Part shown: positions 6,789 through 13,373 of the stretch, in pieces | Layout: each line of letters begins with the position of its first letter | Numbering within the stretch: the stretch's first letter is position 1 | IMG/VR virus record: IMGVR_UViG_3300046454_000439 | Span: 1 to 39,592 of that record | DNA length: 39,592 nucleotides | DNA from: a virus | Direction: 5' to 3' (one strand) | Translations under genes and position numbers: made by a program | The notes under the pieces: generated by a model | What the model was told of the DNA's origin: nothing | Seen by the model: the letters and a program-made list of their open reading frames with translations, nothing else | Database searches by the model: none

Positions 6789-6985
6789 CGACATCAACAG
6801 AGGCTGCATGGCTGCTCATTATCATTGTCCACGGATGGGGTGCGGGCGTGGGCTCGGCCGGCAACGCCGTGGCGGTTGCGAGCTTCCACGACAAACTGGC
6901 ATGCGAGAGCGCCCGTGGCGCAATTCTTATTGCCGACGACAAATACATCGGCCGCGCTCCGGTTATGGTCTGTGTCCCGCAATGA
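6785..6985 (+). CDS. Small exported or membrane protein
   Basis: 66 residues from ATG 6785 (ATGA overlap). An N-terminal hydrophobic segment (AAWLLIIIVHGWGAGVGSAG) is followed by a short domain with two cysteines (L-A-C-E-S-A-R and V-M-V-C-V-P-Q at the end). This architecture is common among small phage periplasmic proteins, where the cysteines may pair. Function unknown. Confidence 0.65.
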   Translation: MTTSTEAAWLLIIIVHGWGAGVGSAGNAVAVASFHDKLACESARGAILIADDKYIGRAPVMVCVPQ

Positions 6986-7323
6986 TTAGCTTCACCCTGC
7001 CGGTGCCGCCCTCGGCCAACGCGCTGTTCACCTACCGCGCCGGCTCGCGGCAGCGCATCAAGACGGACGCCTACCGGCTATGGATCATCGCAGCCGGCTG
7101 GGCCATCTCCCGCGCCTCGACCGGCATCCTGCTGTACGCACCGGCAGCGGTGGAGATCACGCTACCCTTCAACCGACAGCGCGACATCGACAACGCGATC
7201 AAGCCGCTGTTGGATTTACTCGTGCGCCACCTGATCGTGAAAGACGACCGCTGGATTGACGACCTGCGGGTGCGCCGGGTGGCGACGACCGAGCCGTTGA
7301 CGGTCAGCGTGCGGCAGCTGTGA
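6982..7323 (+). CDS. rusA: RusA-like Holliday junction resolvase
   Basis: 113 residues. RusA features: FTLPVPPSANAL at the N-terminus, QRDIDNAIKPLLDLL (D68, D70) and KDDRWIDDLRVRR (D88, D89), which correspond to the catalytic aspartates of E. coli RusA. The enzyme cuts four-way junctions and completes the exonuclease/annealing recombination set. ATG 6982 shares ATGA with the previous stop. Confidence 0.88.
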   Translation: MISFTLPVPPSANALFTYRAGSRQRIKTDAYRLWIIAAGWAISRASTGILLYAPAAVEITLPFNRQRDIDNAIKPLLDLLVRHLIVKDDRWIDDLRVRRVATTEPLTVSVRQL

Positions 7324-7574
7324 CCGAGCCGACGCCGCTTGAAGCTGAGCTGCTGCGCGCTATCGCGCTGGCCTGGCACGAGCTGGGCCTCCGCTGCCCG
7401 GTCCGCGCCAGCGTCGCGCACGAGTACCTGGGCGATGTCATCCACTGGGCGGTCCAGTGCCGCACCGTCGAGCGGGAGTCGGCGATCGCCGCGGCCGAGT
7501 GGGTGGACGAGCGCGAGGGCGTGGTTTTCGACGAGACACAACGGATGCTCGCCGACTATCTTGCCGGGCGCTGA
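7320..7574 (+). CDS. Small hypothetical helical protein
   Basis: 84 residues from GTG 7320 (GTGA overlap with rusA). Helical, with ALAWHELGLRCPVRASVAHE and ERESAIAAAEWVDEREG. Not recognised. It sits between rusA and the RepA-like ATPase. Confidence 0.65.
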   Translation: MTEPTPLEAELLRAIALAWHELGLRCPVRASVAHEYLGDVIHWAVQCRTVERESAIAAAEWVDEREGVVFDETQRMLADYLAGR

Positions 7575-7641
7575 CCAAAGGGGCGGGTTGATTTAGGATA
7601 AATTCCGGCGGCTTAATCGCGAGAACATTCCTGGGGGAGGC

Positions 7642-8511
7642 ATGGCGTTAGCGCAACAGGACATCGGCCGGCTTCGGGCCGCCACCGAGCAGGACATTTT
7701 CAGCCCGATCGACCCCTCTATATGGGCGGGCAAGCTGCCACCGCGGCGGGATTGGATGGTCGAGAGTTGTTTTATCCGCGGCTCTGTCGGCATGGTCAAC
7801 GGCGATGGGGGCGTCGGAAAGTCGCTCCTGATGCAGCAGCTTTTAACCTGTGCCGTCATGGGCCGTGGGTTTCTGGGCCTCTCCTGCCAGCCGGGGCGGG
7901 GCCTTTTTCTTTCTTGCGAAGACGACAGCGACGAGCTGTGGCGGCGGCAGCACGACATCAATCGCGCGATGGGTCTCGAGATGGAAGACACAGCCGAGTC
8001 GGGGCTGTGGATCGACCCCAGGGTGGGGCGTGACAACGTGCTCTCCCGGCTATGCCAGGACCGTAAAAGCCCGCACTACTGGACCATGCAGCCGACGCAC
8101 CTGTTCACCCGGCTGATAGAGTTCTGCATAACCCATGGCATCAGCTACGTCGTCGTAGACACAGCGACACAGACCTTTGCCGGCAACCAGAATGACGAGC
8201 AGCAGGTGGTTCAGTTCATCAACCAGCTGCGCCGGCTCGCGGTGGCGATCCAGGGGCTGGTGCTGATAACGAAGCATCCCAGCATGGCCGGGCGGGCGCT
8301 GGGGACCGGCGAATCGGGCAGCGTGTCGTGGAACAACAGCGTGCGCAGCCGCATCTACATGCACAAGGACAAGGCGCGCGGGCTGATGATCGAATCGAAG
8401 AAGTCGAATTACGGCCCGGCCGATTTACAGCTTCCGATACGGTGGGAGCGCGGCGCCTACATGCTCAACCAGCCCGAGGTCGCGCAGCCCCGAGGCTACC
8501 GAGACGATTGA
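7642..8511 (+). CDS. RepA-like RecA-fold ATPase (AAA_25 type)
   Basis: 289 residues. Walker A GDGGVGKS (54-61), CEDDSDELWRRQHDIN after the second strand, Walker B YVVVDTATQTF (D173), and LVLITKHPSMAGRA with the sensor region. This is the RepA/RadA-like family of phage and plasmid hexameric helicases and loaders. It is probably the phage's replication helicase, since no DnaB-type helicase or polymerase is visible. GGGGGAGG precedes ATG 7642. Its end overlaps the convergent gene at 8496 by 16 bp. Confidence 0.85.
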   Translation: MALAQQDIGRLRAATEQDIFSPIDPSIWAGKLPPRRDWMVESCFIRGSVGMVNGDGGVGKSLLMQQLLTCAVMGRGFLGLSCQPGRGLFLSCEDDSDELWRRQHDINRAMGLEMEDTAESGLWIDPRVGRDNVLSRLCQDRKSPHYWTMQPTHLFTRLIEFCITHGISYVVVDTATQTFAGNQNDEQQVVQFINQLRRLAVAIQGLVLITKHPSMAGRALGTGESGSVSWNNSVRSRIYMHKDKARGLMIESKKSNYGPADLQLPIRWERGAYMLNQPEVAQPRGYRDD

Positions 8512-8771
8512 TCCTCGTAGGCCGAGTTGAGGCGGATCGCCGTAGCTACCGCGGCAAATGCTGAGTGGGTGGGAAGCGGTATCTGTTGCCCGTCGCTGGC
8601 GACCAGCACGAAGGCCGGGATCGGCATGCCGTTGGGCTTCGTCGGGAAATCGACGCGATAGGGTCCGGGCGGCAGCGGCGCCAGGTCCAGCGCGGCCTCG
8701 ATCGTGCGCCGGTCAAGCCGTTGCGCGCGACGCACCGCCCGCCGCCGCCGCCACCATCGCGCGATGCTCAT
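8496..8771 (-). CDS. Duplicated hypothetical protein A, copy 1
   Basis: 91 residues. A basic N-terminus (M-S-I-A-R-W-W-R-R-R-R) leads into DRRTIEAALDLAPLPPGPYR and PTKPNGMPIPAFVLVASDGQ. The first 80 or so residues are nearly identical to the gene at 9813-10148; the C-termini differ. Last gene of the second leftward operon. ATG 8771 shares ATGA with the previous stop. Confidence 0.7.
   Translation of the reverse strand: MSIARWWRRRRAVRRAQRLDRRTIEAALDLAPLPPGPYRVDFPTKPNGMPIPAFVLVASDGQQIPLPTHSAFAAVATAIRLNSAYEDQSSR
8538..8771 (-). repeat. Tandem duplication, flank A copy 1 (partner 9915-10148)
   Basis: By eye about nine in ten bases match between 8538-8771 and 9915-10148. Identity is longest in the middle and ends abruptly on the 3' side of the genes. 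Confidence 0.9.
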
Positions 8772-9040
8772 CGTTCCGCCGCGAGCGCGGCCGCGAGCGA
8801 GGAGAATTTCTCGACGGCTTGCCTGCCAATGAGAACCAGCGCCGCAGCATTGCGGGGCAGTTTCGAGAGCTGTCCTGCAATACGATCGGAATGCCACTGC
8901 TTAACCTCAACGTATAGGTCCATCGCCGGCAGGTAAAAATCCAGATTCGTTGGGTCGGACTGGGTTTGCTCCGGGCGCGTATATTCTACCCCGGCGCCCT
9001 CCATCAGGATGATAAATTGCTTTTCAAGGGGGCACGTCAT
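8768..9040 (-). CDS. Small PD-(D/E)XK-type nuclease
   Basis: 90 residues. LEKQFIILMEGAGVEYTRPE, then NLDFYLPAMDLYVEVKQWHS, shows the D...ExK catalytic spacing of small restriction-like endonucleases such as Vsr-like and phage nucleases. GGAGG precedes ATG 9040. It is the variable cargo in position 2 of duplication copy 1; copy 2 has a different 57-residue gene there. Possible roles are host DNA breakdown or gene mobility. Confidence 0.65.
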   Translation of the reverse strand: MTCPLEKQFIILMEGAGVEYTRPEQTQSDPTNLDFYLPAMDLYVEVKQWHSDRIAGQLSKLPRNAAALVLIGRQAVEKFSSLAAALAAER

Positions 9041-9062
9041 AGGTGCGTCCTCCAAACCCAGG

Positions 9063-9263
9063 TCAGGGCGGCCAGCGTCGCCACCCAGGCGGCACCCAGA
9101 GGCGGCCAGGTCGGCGCGGTCGGTGAGGGAGGGCCAGTATCCCAACAAGCAAGCCGCCCGCTATCGTGTGGAGGGCAGCCGCTGAGAGGCGGTCAGGCAC
9201 GGCGAGGGCGGCAATGCTGCCGCCCAACACCAGCGCCGCGAGAATGCCCTGCGCCTTGCTCAT
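9063..9263 (-). CDS. Membrane protein starting with the nuclease signal sequence; possible frameshift
   Basis: 66 residues as read. The first 23 residues are nearly the same as the signal sequence of the SNase at 10315-10800 (70-bp match, four differences), then the sequence diverges into a second hydrophobic helix (ALHTIAGGLLVGILAL) and an Arg/Pro-rich end. One other frame from about 9118 to 9037 would encode a third hydrophobic stretch (GAAWVATLAALTWVW) and stop exactly on the next gene's ATG (ATGA). A -1 shift would join them into a three-helix holin-like protein. Confidence 0.5.
   Translation of the reverse strand: MSKAQGILAALVLGGSIAALAVPDRLSAAALHTIAGGLLVGILALPHRPRRPGRLWVPPGWRRWPP
9194..9263 (-). 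repeat. 70-bp repeat of a signal-peptide coding start (partner 10731-10800)
   Basis: 66 of 70 bases match between the two copies. It covers the start codon and signal sequence of two otherwise different genes. Confidence 0.92.
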
Positions 9264-9553
9264 CCGGTCGTCACCCTATCTTCGGCCTCCAGCCGATCTG
9301 CAAGCGCCTCCAGTTCTGCAGCTGCCTTTGGATACGCTCTCGGGCGCATGCCGCGGGCAGCTAAATCTCGGAGCGTTGCCGCTTGGCGGCGCAATACCTC
9401 CCATTTGGCAGGCTGGGCCACCGGCTTAAGAACTACGCCAGAAAACAGCTTTCCCGCCTCTCGCTTCATGGCCGCGGCGCGCGCTCGCTTACTCATTCGG
9501 CCTGACGGGCTCAAAAGCGAATGGTCGATAGACGGCCAGGTGCAAGCTCTCAC
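9260..9553 (-). CDS. Small basic hypothetical protein
   Basis: 97 residues from GTG 9553, which forms GTGA with the upstream stop and follows GGAGAGAGAGG. An internal ATG at 9496 would give 78 residues, but it lacks a ribosome-binding site. Basic and helical (KRARAAAMKREAGK, WEVLRRQAATLRDLAARGMR). It occupies position 4 of duplication copy 1. The equivalent gene in copy 2 (10797-10976) is unrelated although the upstream ribosome-binding site is the same. Confidence 0.6.
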   Translation of the reverse strand: MRACTWPSIDHSLLSPSGRMSKRARAAAMKREAGKLFSGVVLKPVAQPAKWEVLRRQAATLRDLAARGMRPRAYPKAAAELEALADRLEAEDRVTTG

Positions 9554-9813
9554 AACAACGCCTCTCTCTCCAATTTGCCACACTCGCTCGCGGCCGCGCC
9601 CATCAGCCGGCGGATATCCTCGTCGGCTACCGTGAAGTCGTCTGCCGCCTCCTCGCACTCCGCGGCCAGCGTCAGCGCGCCGGCCTGGCGGAAGCGTGTC
9701 GCGGCCAGCATCAGCAATTCCGGCTGCTGCGTGGCACCTGCCTCCGACGCCCGGTAAAGCAGGGAGGCCCCGGCGGCGCATTGCCGCCAGCGTCCCTCGA
9801 CCTCGCGCGGCAT
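9550..9813 (-). CDS. Duplicated hypothetical protein C, copy 1
   Basis: 87 residues, all helix: RWRQCAAGASLLYRASE, LLMLAATRFRQAGALTLA, DDFTVADEDIRRLM. About nine in ten residues match the gene at 10973-11236. ATG 9813 overlaps the TGA of protein A copy 2 (TGATG). Function unknown. Confidence 0.7.
   Translation of the reverse strand: MPREVEGRWRQCAAGASLLYRASEAGATQQPELLMLAATRFRQAGALTLAAECEEAADDFTVADEDIRRLMGAAASECGKLEREALL
9553..9813 (-). repeat. Tandem duplication, flank C copy 1 (partner 10976-11236)
   Basis: The two stretches match at about nine in ten bases and include the ribosome-binding site for the next gene. Similarity stops at that gene's start codon. Confidence 0.9.
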
Positions 9814-10148
9814 CAGCAGAAATCCTTGTGTGCGCTGTCCCAAACCTGCATTGGGACATAATCAGGAAACGGCAGCCCGGGCTCGACGTAGCGGATTGCC
9901 GGGTCGGGGCCGAATTCCGTAGCGACCGCGGCGAAGGCCGAGTGGGTGGGTAGCGGTATCTGTTGCCCGTCGCTGGCGACCAGCACGAAGGCCGGGATCG
10001 GCATGCCGTTGGGCTTCGTCGGGAAATCGACGCGGTAGGGGCCCGGCGGCAGCGGCGCCAGGTCAAGCGCGGCCTCGATCGTGCGACGGTCCAGCCGCTG
10101 CGCGTGCCTCACCGCTCGACGGCGGCGCCACCAGCGTGCGATGCTCAT
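9813..10148 (-). CDS. Duplicated hypothetical protein A, copy 2
   Basis: 111 residues. Same M-S-I-A-R-W-W start and DGQQIPLPTHSAFAAVAT as copy 1, but with a longer C-terminus (DPAIRYVEPGLPFPDYVPMQ). ATG 10148 shares ATGA with the upstream gene. This copy may be the more complete version. Confidence 0.7.
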   Translation of the reverse strand: MSIARWWRRRRAVRHAQRLDRRTIEAALDLAPLPPGPYRVDFPTKPNGMPIPAFVLVASDGQQIPLPTHSAFAAVATEFGPDPAIRYVEPGLPFPDYVPMQVWDSAHKDFC

Positions 10149-10318
10149 CCCCATATCCAGAGATTCCAGCCACCCGCGCTGTCGTGTGTTATCTCGACGT
10201 AGGGAGCGGCCAGCGCCGCGAGCTTTTCGATATCTGCCGCAAAGGCGTCGCCCTCGGCTTTGGTGCCGTAGTGGCCCTGAAGGTACGCCACGCGGGGGTC
10301 TGGGTCGTAGTCCATCAT
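10145..10318 (-). CDS. Small hypothetical protein
   Basis: 57 residues beginning M-M-D-Y-D-P-D-P-R-V-A-Y-L-Q-G-H-Y-G. The rest is a helix and a Trp-rich end (GGWNLWIWG). ATG 10318 shares ATGA with the SNase stop. Position 2 cargo of duplication copy 2. Confidence 0.6.
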   Translation of the reverse strand: MMDYDPDPRVAYLQGHYGTKAEGDAFAADIEKLAALAAPYVEITHDSAGGWNLWIWG

Positions 10319-10800
10319 CGGCGCGCCCTCCTCCAATCTGCCGGCATCGTGAAGCTGGTCGCCCACATGCCCAGGCGTTCCTGCTGCGCTGCGGCCTCCT
10401 CGTCGCGGTAGAAGCCGTGGCTGTAGTGGCGGTAGTCTACAGCCAGCCCCAGAGCCACCATGCGCCGGCCAAGATCGCCGTCCACAGTATGGCACAGAGC
10501 CACAATGCGGCCGTACCTATCGCGATCTCGCGGGTTGCAGGTAACAGCATCATGGGCCGTCATCCTTCGTATCGCGGCAGTCGCGGCCTCACCGCACGCG
10601 AAGCTGCCGCAGGTCTGGTCGTGCTCGGGGGCGTCCATGCCCCATAGCCTGATGCGGCGGCCGGCCAGCTCGAGAGTGTCGCCGTCGATGGTGCGGGCGT
10701 AGCCGGTCAGCTCGCCTGCCGACATGACCTCAGGCACGGCGAGGGCGGCAATGCTGCCGCCCAACACCAGCGCCGCGAGGAGGCCTTGCGCTTTGCTCAT
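10315..10800 (-). CDS. Secreted thermonuclease-like nuclease (SNase family)
   Basis: 161 residues. A signal sequence (residues 1-23, GLLAALVLGGSIAALAV) precedes an SNase domain: TIDGDTLEL (D39, D41), IRLWGMDAPE (R51, D56, E59) and DRYGRIVA (R98), matching the metal ligands and the two catalytic arginines and glutamate of staphylococcal nuclease. Four cysteines could pair in the periplasm. It likely degrades nucleic acid in the periplasm, perhaps incoming DNA from competing phages or host DNA after lysis (inference). ATGA overlap at both ends. Confidence 0.88.
   Translation of the reverse strand: MSKAQGLLAALVLGGSIAALAVPEVMSAGELTGYARTIDGDTLELAGRRIRLWGMDAPEHDQTCGSFACGEAATAAIRRMTAHDAVTCNPRDRDRYGRIVALCHTVDGDLGRRMVALGLAVDYRHYSHGFYRDEEAAAQQERLGMWATSFTMPADWRRARR
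10731..10800 (-). repeat. 70-bp repeat of a signal-peptide coding start (partner 9194-9263)
   Basis: Second copy of the 70-bp match; here it belongs to the intact SNase gene. Confidence 0.92.
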
Positions 10801-10976
10801 GCGCTTGGCTGTCTATGTGGGGTTACCTTGACAGCCCCCCATTTACCCAGCGGGTTGCGCGTGTTCGCCGCTGCCGCCGCGTTTCTCGCGGCCTCCTCGG
10901 TGTCGTATTGCTTGCGGTCCAAAACCTCGAAGGATTGCGAGAAAATCTGCCAGCGTGGCTTCCCAGGATCGCTCAT
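10797..10976 (-). CDS. Small hypothetical protein
   Basis: 59 residues: W-Q-I-F-S-Q-S-F-E-V-L-D-R, then Y-D-T-E-E-A-A-R-N-A-A-A-A-A-N. It resembles small phage proteins that place a beta strand before an Ala-rich helix, but is not identified. ATG 10976 shares ATGA with protein C copy 2 and is preceded by GGAGAGAGAGG. Confidence 0.6.
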   Translation of the reverse strand: MSDPGKPRWQIFSQSFEVLDRKQYDTEEAARNAAAAANTRNPLGKWGAVKVTPHRQPSA

Positions 10977-11236
10977 GACAACGCCTCTCTCTCCAATTTG
11001 CCGCACTCGCCTGCGGCCGCGTCCATCAGCCGGCGGATATCCTCGTCGGCCACGGTGAAGTCGTCTGCCGCATCCTCGCACTCCGCAGCCAGCGTCAGCG
11101 CGCCTGCCTGGCGGAAGCGGATCGCGGCCAGCATCAGCAATTCCGGCTGCTGCGTGGCGCTGGCCTCCGCTGCCCGGTAGAGCAGGGAGGCCCCAGCGGC
11201 GCATTGCTTCCAGCGACCCTCGGCCATGCTCGGCAT
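10973..11236 (-). CDS. Duplicated hypothetical protein C, copy 2
   Basis: 87 residues, the same length as copy 1 (9550-9813) with about ten changes. ATG 11236 overlaps the TGA of the previous gene (TGATG). Function unknown. Confidence 0.7.
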   Translation of the reverse strand: MPSMAEGRWKQCAAGASLLYRAAEASATQQPELLMLAAIRFRQAGALTLAAECEDAADDFTVADEDIRRLMDAAAGECGKLEREALS

Positions 11237-11481
11237 CAGGCCGAACCCACCAAAGAGTTCGGCACATAGACGTAGCGGTAGATCGGATCGTGGCTGTTGC
11301 CCGTCAATTCGATCAGCAACTGCACGTCATCGACAGCCCACGCCACGCCCATCGGATCATCGACTAGGCGCAGTTTAGTGCCGGCCGGTATCGTGATCGT
11401 GGTTCGCAGCATCGGGCTTTGTGCCTCAAAAACCGTCGTTTGCCAGTCTTTGCATAGGACCGCTTCGGCGATGGTGGTCAT
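11236..11481 (-). CDS. Small hypothetical protein
   Basis: 81 residues: M-T-T-I-A-E-A-V-L-C then beta-rich (LRTTITIPAGTKLRLVDD, YRYVYVP). The Y-R-Y-V-Y-V-P end recalls the I-R-Y-V-E-P of protein A copy 2. It is headed by the repeated leader (11470-11499). Confidence 0.6.
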   Translation of the reverse strand: MTTIAEAVLCKDWQTTVFEAQSPMLRTTITIPAGTKLRLVDDPMGVAWAVDDVQLLIELTGNSHDPIYRYVYVPNSLVGSA

Positions 11482-11505
11482 TGTCTTCTCCCCAGGTTTG
11501 GCCGG

Positions 11506-11736
11506 CTACAGTCGCCAACCGCATTGCTTCAGCATCGTTTCCTTGGCCGCGATGCGCGATGGCAGCGGTTTCGCAGCCTTGCGCAACACGTCGAGGTAGT
11601 TGTTGGCGCTGTGTGCGTGGTAGCGCAGCACAGTGAGGCCGCTGTTGTCGAGCCTGTGCGCCTCGCTCGCCAGATCGCAAATGCCGTCAAGCTCTCGGTT
11701 CGCGGCCTCGATCATGCCTTTGGTGATGCGCGGCAT
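11506..11736 (-). CDS. Small hypothetical protein
   Basis: 76 residues from ATG 11736 (TGATG with the upstream stop). Helical and polar (ITKGMIEAANRELDGICDLA, ANNYLDVLRKAAKPLPSR). Not recognised. Confidence 0.6.
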   Translation of the reverse strand: MPRITKGMIEAANRELDGICDLASEAHRLDNSGLTVLRYHAHSANNYLDVLRKAAKPLPSRIAAKETMLKQCGWRL

Positions 11737-11933
11737 CACGGCAGCACCGAGATAAACGCTGGCTCCATCGTCATCTGCTCGACAGCGTACAACGCGCCTT
11801 CAGCGGCGGTGCTGCTATCGAAGCGCAGAGCTTCAAGCTCGTTTTCGGTGAAGTCGATGTCGGTGTCGAGCTTGCTGAGGAACAGCTTGCTCGATGCTGG
11901 GCCGATGGTGATCGCGTATGTGATGGTGGTCAT
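11736..11933 (-). CDS. Small hypothetical protein
   Basis: 65 residues beginning M-T-T-I-T-Y-A-I-T-I. It shares its ribosome-binding leader and first four codons with the gene at 11236-11481 and then differs. Not recognised. Confidence 0.6.
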   Translation of the reverse strand: MTTITYAITIGPASSKLFLSKLDTDIDFTENELEALRFDSSTAAEGALYAVEQMTMEPAFISVLP

Positions 11934-11960
11934 TGTCTTCTCCCCAGGTTTCGGTTGGAT

Positions 11961-12158
11961 TTAGCCGATTATGATTATCGGCTGGCCGCCGTCTTGCGCA
12001 ACGCGAAGGTTGTCGATGCCGCTGCTCAGCTCGGCGTGCGGAAACCAAGCAACCTCGCAATCAATGCCAAAGTGGCGATAACCGAATGCCTCAGCCAGAT
12101 CACGCGCGATCATTGCGCACGAAATCTTGCCGGTCTTGCGGTGGAAGGATACGAACAT
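11961..12158 (-). CDS. Small hypothetical protein
   Basis: 65 residues: FVSFHRKTGKISCAMIARDL, YRHFGIDCEVAWFP. Two cysteines. GAGG precedes ATG 12158. Not recognised. Confidence 0.6.
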   Translation of the reverse strand: MFVSFHRKTGKISCAMIARDLAEAFGYRHFGIDCEVAWFPHAELSSGIDNLRVAQDGGQPIIIIG

Positions 12159-12226
12159 GGTGGCCTCGCTCTGTTGGTGGACAGAGCATGCCAGATAGCC
12201 GCAGCCTTTACAAGCGGTAAAGTGAG

Positions 12227-12847
12227 CTACGGTGTATTTTCTTTTTTCGTCAGCTTTTCCAACAGCGTAGCAAGAACGTCGTCGCGCCTCACGCGGAATT
12301 GCCCCTCAGCCACCCGCACCGCAAGCCTATTGAGGGCGTTCGCCGCGTCGTTGCCCAGTCGCAACAGCTTATAGTCGAGCGGCGCCGCGTTGGCCTGCGC
12401 CTCGAGCATCTGCCCACGAGCCATGCGGATCGTGTCCCGCTGCAACATCAGCCCATCGCGCGACCCCTCGTCGAGCAGCTGCGAGTGACCATCAGACTGC
12501 AGCAGCACCAACCCCTCGCCGTCAACGACCTCGTCCCGCTCCAGCATCGCCTCAGCCACTACCAGAGACTTCTCCATCTTCTCCATTACCCTCGCAGCCT
12601 TCGGCAGCCGCCCACCATACCACGGTAAGCCCAGCCGCTTGAACAGCGCTTGCTTCGCAGCTCGAGACGCATTCATCGGGCCCACTGGCTGACCTCGGTA
12701 GCCGCCAGGATTGGTGCCGCCATGCATGCGGCATCGTCGCTTGCCAGGAGAGGGAATGCTGCGGCACGGAAGGCCAGAGCGTCTAGACTTGGCCCCGCAG
12801 CGTAGTAGAGATGATCTACGCCATGCCTTGAGATTGTCGTGAGGTAT
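12227..12847 (-). CDS. HGGxSTG-type phage protein with no canonical start codon
   Basis: The frame is open over 207 codons. Upstream of the first ATG (12727) it encodes a clear N-terminal Cys/His signature: R-C-G-A-K, then G-L-P-C-R-S, then K-R-R-C-R-M-H-G-G. This is the layout of the phage HGGxSTG family. That shows the real N-terminus lies upstream, yet no ATG, GTG or TTG exists in frame before the TGA at about 12848-12850. The best position is ATA 12847, one base from ATG, with GGGG seven bases before it. The remainder is helical (AAKQALFKRLGLPWYGG, KMEKSLVVAEAMLERDEVVD). Function unknown. If ATA is not used, the product starts at 12727 or 12676 and loses the cluster. Confidence 0.6.
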   Translation of the reverse strand: MPHDNLKAWRRSSLLRCGAKSRRSGLPCRSIPSPGKRRCRMHGGTNPGGYRGQPVGPMNASRAAKQALFKRLGLPWYGGRLPKAARVMEKMEKSLVVAEAMLERDEVVDGEGLVLLQSDGHSQLLDEGSRDGLMLQRDTIRMARGQMLEAQANAAPLDYKLLRLGNDAANALNRLAVRVAEGQFRVRRDDVLATLLEKLTKKENTP

Positions 12848-13029
12848 TCAACTACCCCATCGGTGGCTAGATGTTGAAGGTGTTATGTACGACAAGCTGG
12901 CCTTCGACTTGAGTTGTACTCGGCTCATACTACAAGTCTTGCTTCGAGGACGATCTTTGTAGTTGGAGTTAGTACCACGTTCGGGAAAACACCAGGCCGA
13001 GGGAGGGGTCGCGGGAAATCTAGATCACC

Positions 13030-13096
13030 TCTCCGAACCGCTGTCGATTTTCCGTTTCCAGGATCGTCTCCGAACCGCAACCGCTTTTCCGTTTCC
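13030..13096. repeat. Two 30-bp imperfect direct repeats
   Basis: 13030-13059 and 13067-13096 match at 26 of 30 bases, with a 37-bp period. Both begin T-C-T-C-C-G-A-A-C-C-G and end T-T-T-T-C-C-G-T-T-T-C-C; the changes sit in the middle. Iteron-like or operator pair. Confidence 0.85.
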
Positions 13097-13293
13097 GGTA
13101 TACACCACCCGGCGATTGCGGCCAAGCGTGTCGTGTGGTTGGGCATCGGAGCGTCGAAGGCCCAACCGCGTATCCATGCAAACATCTTGAGAAGCTGCGA
13201 GGGAGGAGAAGCGGTCGCTTCGCTAAGCTGCGCTCTGACGGAGCATGCGCAGTCCGCTCGCGCGTGCACATGCGTTAGAGTAGAACAGAAGGG

Positions 13294-13323
13294 ACTATAC
13301 CGTAACCCTATGGCCTGCTTCAA
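13294..13323 (-). promoter_or_regulatory. Leftward promoter candidate
   Basis: Minus strand TTGAAG (13323-13318), 18-bp spacer, TATAGT (13299-13294). It would drive the second leftward operon (12847 to 8496). Confidence 0.5.
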
Positions 13324-13344
13324 TTCTCTCCTCCACTACGCGCA

Positions 13345-13373
13345 TTGAAATTTGCGTCTGTGTGGTATAAGAT
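13345..13373 (+). promoter_or_regulatory. Rightward promoter candidate
   Basis: TTGAAA (13345-13350), 17-bp spacer, TAAGAT (13368-13373). It is about 25 bases upstream of the likely leader for the gene at 13405. Confidence 0.5.

Larger units (their letters stand above)
11470..11951 (-). repeat. Identical 30-bp leader plus start codon at two genes
   Basis: 11470-11499 and 11922-11951 are identical. On the minus strand each gives A-A-A-C-C-T-G-G-G-G-A-G-A-A-G-A-C-A followed by ATG and the codons for T-T-I. A close relative of the same ribosome-binding leader stands before the ERF gene at 3032-3053. Confidence 0.95.

Noticed and set aside
12672-12890. A minus-strand frame parallel to the HGGxSTG N-terminus (from about 12889 to an ATGA at 12676)
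   Set aside because: It looks protein-like and ends on an ATG, but has no start codon and conflicts with the unmistakable Cys/His signature in the other frame.
12925-13323. 132-residue minus-strand frame in the control region
   Set aside because: It begins in the -35 box of the leftward promoter, has no ribosome-binding site and no family resemblance. The 30-bp repeats inside it would not be expected in a gene.
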